DNA of 64,000 nt from Phoronis australis (Eukaryota > Phoronida > Phoronidae). Shown piece by piece: positions 60,279 through 64,000 of this stretch (its first letter is position 1; each line of letters opens with the position of its first letter). The notes beneath the pieces are model-generated. The model searched no databases, was not told where the DNA came from, and was given only the letters and a program-made list of their open reading frames with translations. The stretch spans positions 186,442 through 250,441 of the forward strand of contig NMRA01000485.1 of the NCBI GenBank assembly GCA_002633005.1, given 5' to 3'. Both the position numbers and the translations under genes were made by a program.

Positions 60279-62894
60279 TATGATGCTAACATGGGAGGTG
60301 TTGCTTCATCTCGCTATACATGATGTTCACATGGACTTATTAGAGACAGATTATCACAAACAAAATATTCTTTATTTTTTCAAACAACTACTTTGTGAAC
60401 AGTGGAATGTGAGATACAAGATATACAGCACAGTTGACGAATATTTTGCTGAACAGGCAACACCTGGATGTCTAACAGGGACAACACAAAAACAGTTGAC
60501 GTCTGGCGAATACGGCAAATTTGAAAACCAACCAAATGCATGTAGCCATGGCAGTTTATTTAATTTCGCACAAATTTTCAACTTCATCCAGTTTTCTGTA
60601 TTGGATGTGGAGCTGGCATCATGTTGAACGAGTAATTCCTCTCTGGCTTTTGTTGGCTCACATTACATTGTTTCTACCTAGTCTTAGGTTTCTGTTGGGT
60701 GTATCCATCTTTGTAGTAAAAACACTCAGAATTTGTATTTGAAGCATCAGAATTAGCCCAGAAATAAAGTCCGAGTCCTTCAGTACAGTGTCCAGAACAC
60801 ATGGCTTATATCAATGACATGAATCTGCTCACAAGAACATACCGATATGGCCCGAAACAAATTGTTGGAGGACAACCTTATGTAATGTCTCTGGTGGTAT
60901 CTTATTTTCACCACAATTTGCCTCATGTACAGTCCTGACTGGTTGGCCACCTCTTACACCTCCAGACATTTGGACGTTGCCTCATTGCCACCTGATCAAT
61001 ACATATTCGCGAACTGCACTGTTTACACTATGAACGCAGATGAGCAAGATCAGCGTACAACAAGTGGGCATTTTAGTTAGCACACGAAGAAATTTTGTCG
61101 CACGAGGTGGAATCCATGGTTCACAGGTTCTGTAACCATTGAAACTGCAAACTTACAATATAACTACCAGTAAAATTGCGCACAAAAATAATACCGAGTA
61201 ACCTAAAATTGTAGTTTTCATTTTTAAAAAGGATGACTGCCTCGCTATAAATAAACAAAAAATCAAAAAGCGTTCAATTTGTTAATGGCAGCTGTACAGT
61301 ATAAGCCACTGAATAGAGAACGATTCAGTTTGCTGAGAAAATTTATAAACAAATCATAAGCCTGCCACATTGTTCCAAATAATTGAATAACCAGAAAAGA
61401 TAATTCACAGCAATTGTTGGATTTCCCTCCTAAAACTTAAAGCAATGTTACATGAACAGTACACACCAAAAAGTACAGAGACAAAATGTTCCAGAATTCC
61501 CCGTCATGACGGCCTGGCTGGAAGCTTACATCATCGACAGAGTAGTCTTCCCACGGAGAATGAAGGGAAATTAACATGAAAATTTGTAATGTGGCTAAAC
61601 CATTATACGAATAAAACTTTGATGAAAAAAATAGTCATTTTTGCAGAATTGGCCATAATGTCGGGGGGAAATAGTATTTTGTCCGATTAATTTTGTCTTG
61701 TACTGTAGTCACTGGTCATTAACTCACCTGGAAATAGCAGTAACGGTAAAACCCACAAGTCGTCAATTATGTAAACCCTGCATGCCTAACAGATTTAAGA
61801 ATCCCCACACCATCCAGTTGATGTTAAGAAGTTTGCCCTAAAAATGCATTCTAATATTTTTAATAAACTCTGTCAGTGAAACTATGAAGTTGAACTTTAA
61901 TTTTCAGACAAATATTTATGCAAAACCATGTTACTATAGATTTTTTCTGAGCAGAATGGTTTGCCACTCATATCTGTGTCATCATCATCATAGAAAGTTG
62001 GCTGCTTCAACGACTGAGCCAGGAACTTGTTTCTTTAACTCTCAAAAAGCCAGTTATATATTAAAAATTCAGACACAAAATATAACCAGGTGACCCAGTC
62101 ATACAAAATATGTCACAAATCTTACCATACACAATCTATTCGAGGCATCAGCAAGCACAAAGGAGCAGTTATGACCAATCCCATGAAACTGTGGCCACCC
62201 ATATGCAACTGTAGATTCATTACTCTGTCTGTAATGGGTTTTTTTAATAGTAAACACTAATGCTATAAAGATGAGGACAATTTTGAGACCATGTCCTTGG
62301 AGCTAATCAGCCCATTTTGTAACAAAACGTCTCTAAATACAATTTGAAGCTAAATGTTTTATGTCTTGGACATTACACTGCGTTTGTTTCGTGAACCTAT
62401 GAAGATCAATTGTCAAGACTGGTGCAAAACCTATCTTGAATGAGAATGATATGAAAGTAATGGTCTCCTCTGCCAAGTTTATGTTATAAAGCAATGGTCT
62501 CCCCTGTCAAGGTTATGTTAAAGTTCACCATGAGGCGCTCTTGCATAGATGACTAACTTGGACAGCTTGTGCTTGAAGTGGCTGGGGTTGTACTTCACTG
62601 AAATGAGACAGATGTAGAAAATCAAACAGAAGAATTCTGAGTCATCATCCGGGCCTGGGTATCATTTTGGGCTTTGAAGGGGTAACTAGTCTGCAGTGGC
62701 TTAGAACTTTGCAGACATGGGTGTCATTCACATGCAATAGACCTTTTAAAATTTACTGGCAAGTCCCTGCTCTTAGTCATACAACTGTCCCACTTGGACG
62801 TGAGTGAAACACAGCTTAACAAAGGCTTTATCGTCGTTGGTGAGGAGATAATTGTTTTACTACCCCCTAAGGATACATGTAGCTGAATAGCTGA
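60279..62894. other. Intergenic, nothing recognised
   Basis: Between PSMG2 and the convergent minus-strand gene. The frame at 60253-60627 begins inside the miniature transposon and has no domain. Short ATGGTCTCC-containing direct repeats occur near 62460-62515. Confidence 0.5.
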
Positions 62895-63145
62895 GCCAGT
62901 CCGAAATGTGATCTTTGTACTCGAAATCCAACTCGTTATTTTTTGAAATTTAAATAGTCGGCACTCAAGATTGAGTGTTTATTGGTATGTGCTGGAGTGT
63001 ATTATGGTTTACGCAGATGAGTGACGTTCTAAACTTTTCTAGCACTTGATGACCTCTAGATCCGAGCTACAGACTTAAGTAAAAATTCAAAATTTCGAGT
63101 TCAGACTTGAATTTGTAGCTTTAATACGTAGTCCATGACAGCGTT
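62895..63145. repeat. AACTCGA-family element, diverged copy
   Basis: TGATCTTTGTACTCGAAATCC parallels the first-copy end (AATCTTTGTACTCGAAAC), and AAAAATTCAAAATTTCGAGT parallels AACTCGAAATTTCGAGT near 575. Confidence 0.5.
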
Positions 63146-63415
63146 CTGTCGTTCAGCGACTTTTCCAGATGTGAGGAGTTCTGAACCTGCGATAACATCT
63201 GGCTCTTTTGTTAACTGATCAAATTTGACAACCTGAATTACACTTTCACACACAATTTGGTGAAACTTCCCTAAACCTCGTCGAAAAAAAGTTGATGAAA
63301 ACAGGGAAGTTTATGATTAAATGAACAACTTAATGAAGAAAAAGAAGACAAGAAAAAGAAAAAGAAAATAAAAAATCTACAAAGTGCCACTTGAACCTTT
63401 TTGTCTAGAGGAATA

Positions 63416-63421
63416 TTTATT
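63416..63421 (-). terminator. Polyadenylation signal AATAAA (minus strand)
   Basis: TTTATT on the plus strand, about 40 bases beyond the stop codon of the minus-strand gene; a normal position for a short 3' UTR. Confidence 0.5.
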
Positions 63422-63460
63422 AAATTTTTGATGTGTTAACAATTTCAGGTAAATGTGTTT

Positions 63461-64000
63461 TTAAACAATGAGGAATTCAACAAAGCCATTCACTGGGTTG
63501 AGATTAAGCCACCTACCAACACCCTTCTTTTTGTCCACGATATACTCTTCTTCCTTAAGACCCTGAAACAAAAGGTTTTCATTTAATTACCATTTTCCGA
63601 TACTGCAACATCATATTAATAAATAAACTGTGTCCCTAGAAGGCAACAGTTTAGGTGACCAATGTTCAGCGCCATCTAAAGATCACCAGGTGACTTAGAT
63701 AAAGATTAAGGCAGGCAAGTCACAGGTTTTTTTGATATAATGCTTGCTATCATTATGCTCTCAATTAACATGACTGTAAAAGTGTAGTTTAATGTTCAAA
63801 TGATTGCCACAAAAACTGTGTTACAAAACGACCATGAATGATAGCAATCATAGCATTTTAGAATTGTCAACATGGTACGCAAAAACAGAAATAATCATGA
63901 ATGAGCAAAGTACGAGTGAGATCAGAAATTTTACTGAGTTTTTCTGGGACCTTACCTCTGCATATTCTGGGATGCCGTTGATAATTTCTGCAGAGAACTC
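63461..64000 (-). CDS. Unidentified gene, last two coding exons (5' part outside window)
   Basis: Join complement(63956-64000, 63461-63562), open at the right edge. The upstream exon reads EFSAEIINGIPEYAE and ends GCAGAG|GTAAGG, a strong donor. The last exon follows TGTTTCAG and reads GLKEEEYIVDKKKGVGRWLN, then LNPVNGFVEFLIV and TAA at 63463-63461. The junction is phase 0, both splice sites are good and an AATAAA lies just downstream, so this is a real gene end. The C-terminus is acidic-basic followed by a short hydrophobic tail. I do not recognise the family. It is convergent with PSMG2, 4.6 kb apart. Confidence 0.7.

Noticed and set aside
1-64000. CRISPR array, rRNA, functional tRNA or bacterial-type operon
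   Set aside because: No regularly spaced direct repeats with unique spacers, no conserved rRNA core, and tRNA-like hits are degenerate or SINE-derived; gene structure is eukaryotic.

Overview
This is a eukaryotic, animal-type window: genes are split into short exons with GT-AG introns, and most of the sequence is non-coding with many inverted-repeat and dispersed repeats and several assembly gaps. The receptor type and the repeat landscape fit an invertebrate bilaterian, most likely a non-vertebrate deuterostome (hemichordate, cephalochordate or echinoderm). That placement is inference; the species cannot be fixed from the sequence alone.

Three genes can be supported. (1) A plus-strand rhodopsin-family GPCR of the GnRH/corazonin/AKH receptor group, 18140-41083. 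It has four coding exons with matching phases, a predicted 417 aa, introns of 5.9, 14.1 and 1.7 kb, and an upstream ORF overlapping its start. (2) A complete plus-strand PSMG2 gene (proteasome assembly chaperone 2), 52295-58819, with seven exons in perfect phase and 266 aa. (3) The last two coding exons of an unidentified minus-strand gene entering from the right edge (63461-64000), convergent with PSMG2.

Layout: 1-17480 is repeat-rich non-coding DNA, with one weak cluster of exon-like blocks at 13360-13714. 17481-18139 holds a candidate TATA promoter and the 5' UTR of the receptor. 18140-41083 is the receptor gene; its introns carry inverted-repeat elements, a 240-base gap and a 656-bp tandem duplication joined by a single N. 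41084-52294 is non-coding with hAT-like elements and a second gap. 52295-58819 is PSMG2, whose introns hold a tRNA-derived SINE, a perfect 31-bp palindrome and a 4 x 52-bp tandem array. 58820-63460 is intergenic and contains a TA-flanked miniature transposon.

The three genes are not functionally linked: a neuropeptide receptor at the plasma membrane, a cytosolic proteasome-assembly factor and an unknown. No bacterial-type system, CRISPR array or rRNA was seen. The most useful observations are the receptor and PSMG2 gene models, the overlapping uORF, the perfect palindrome, the probable haplotype-derived duplication and several miniature-transposon families.
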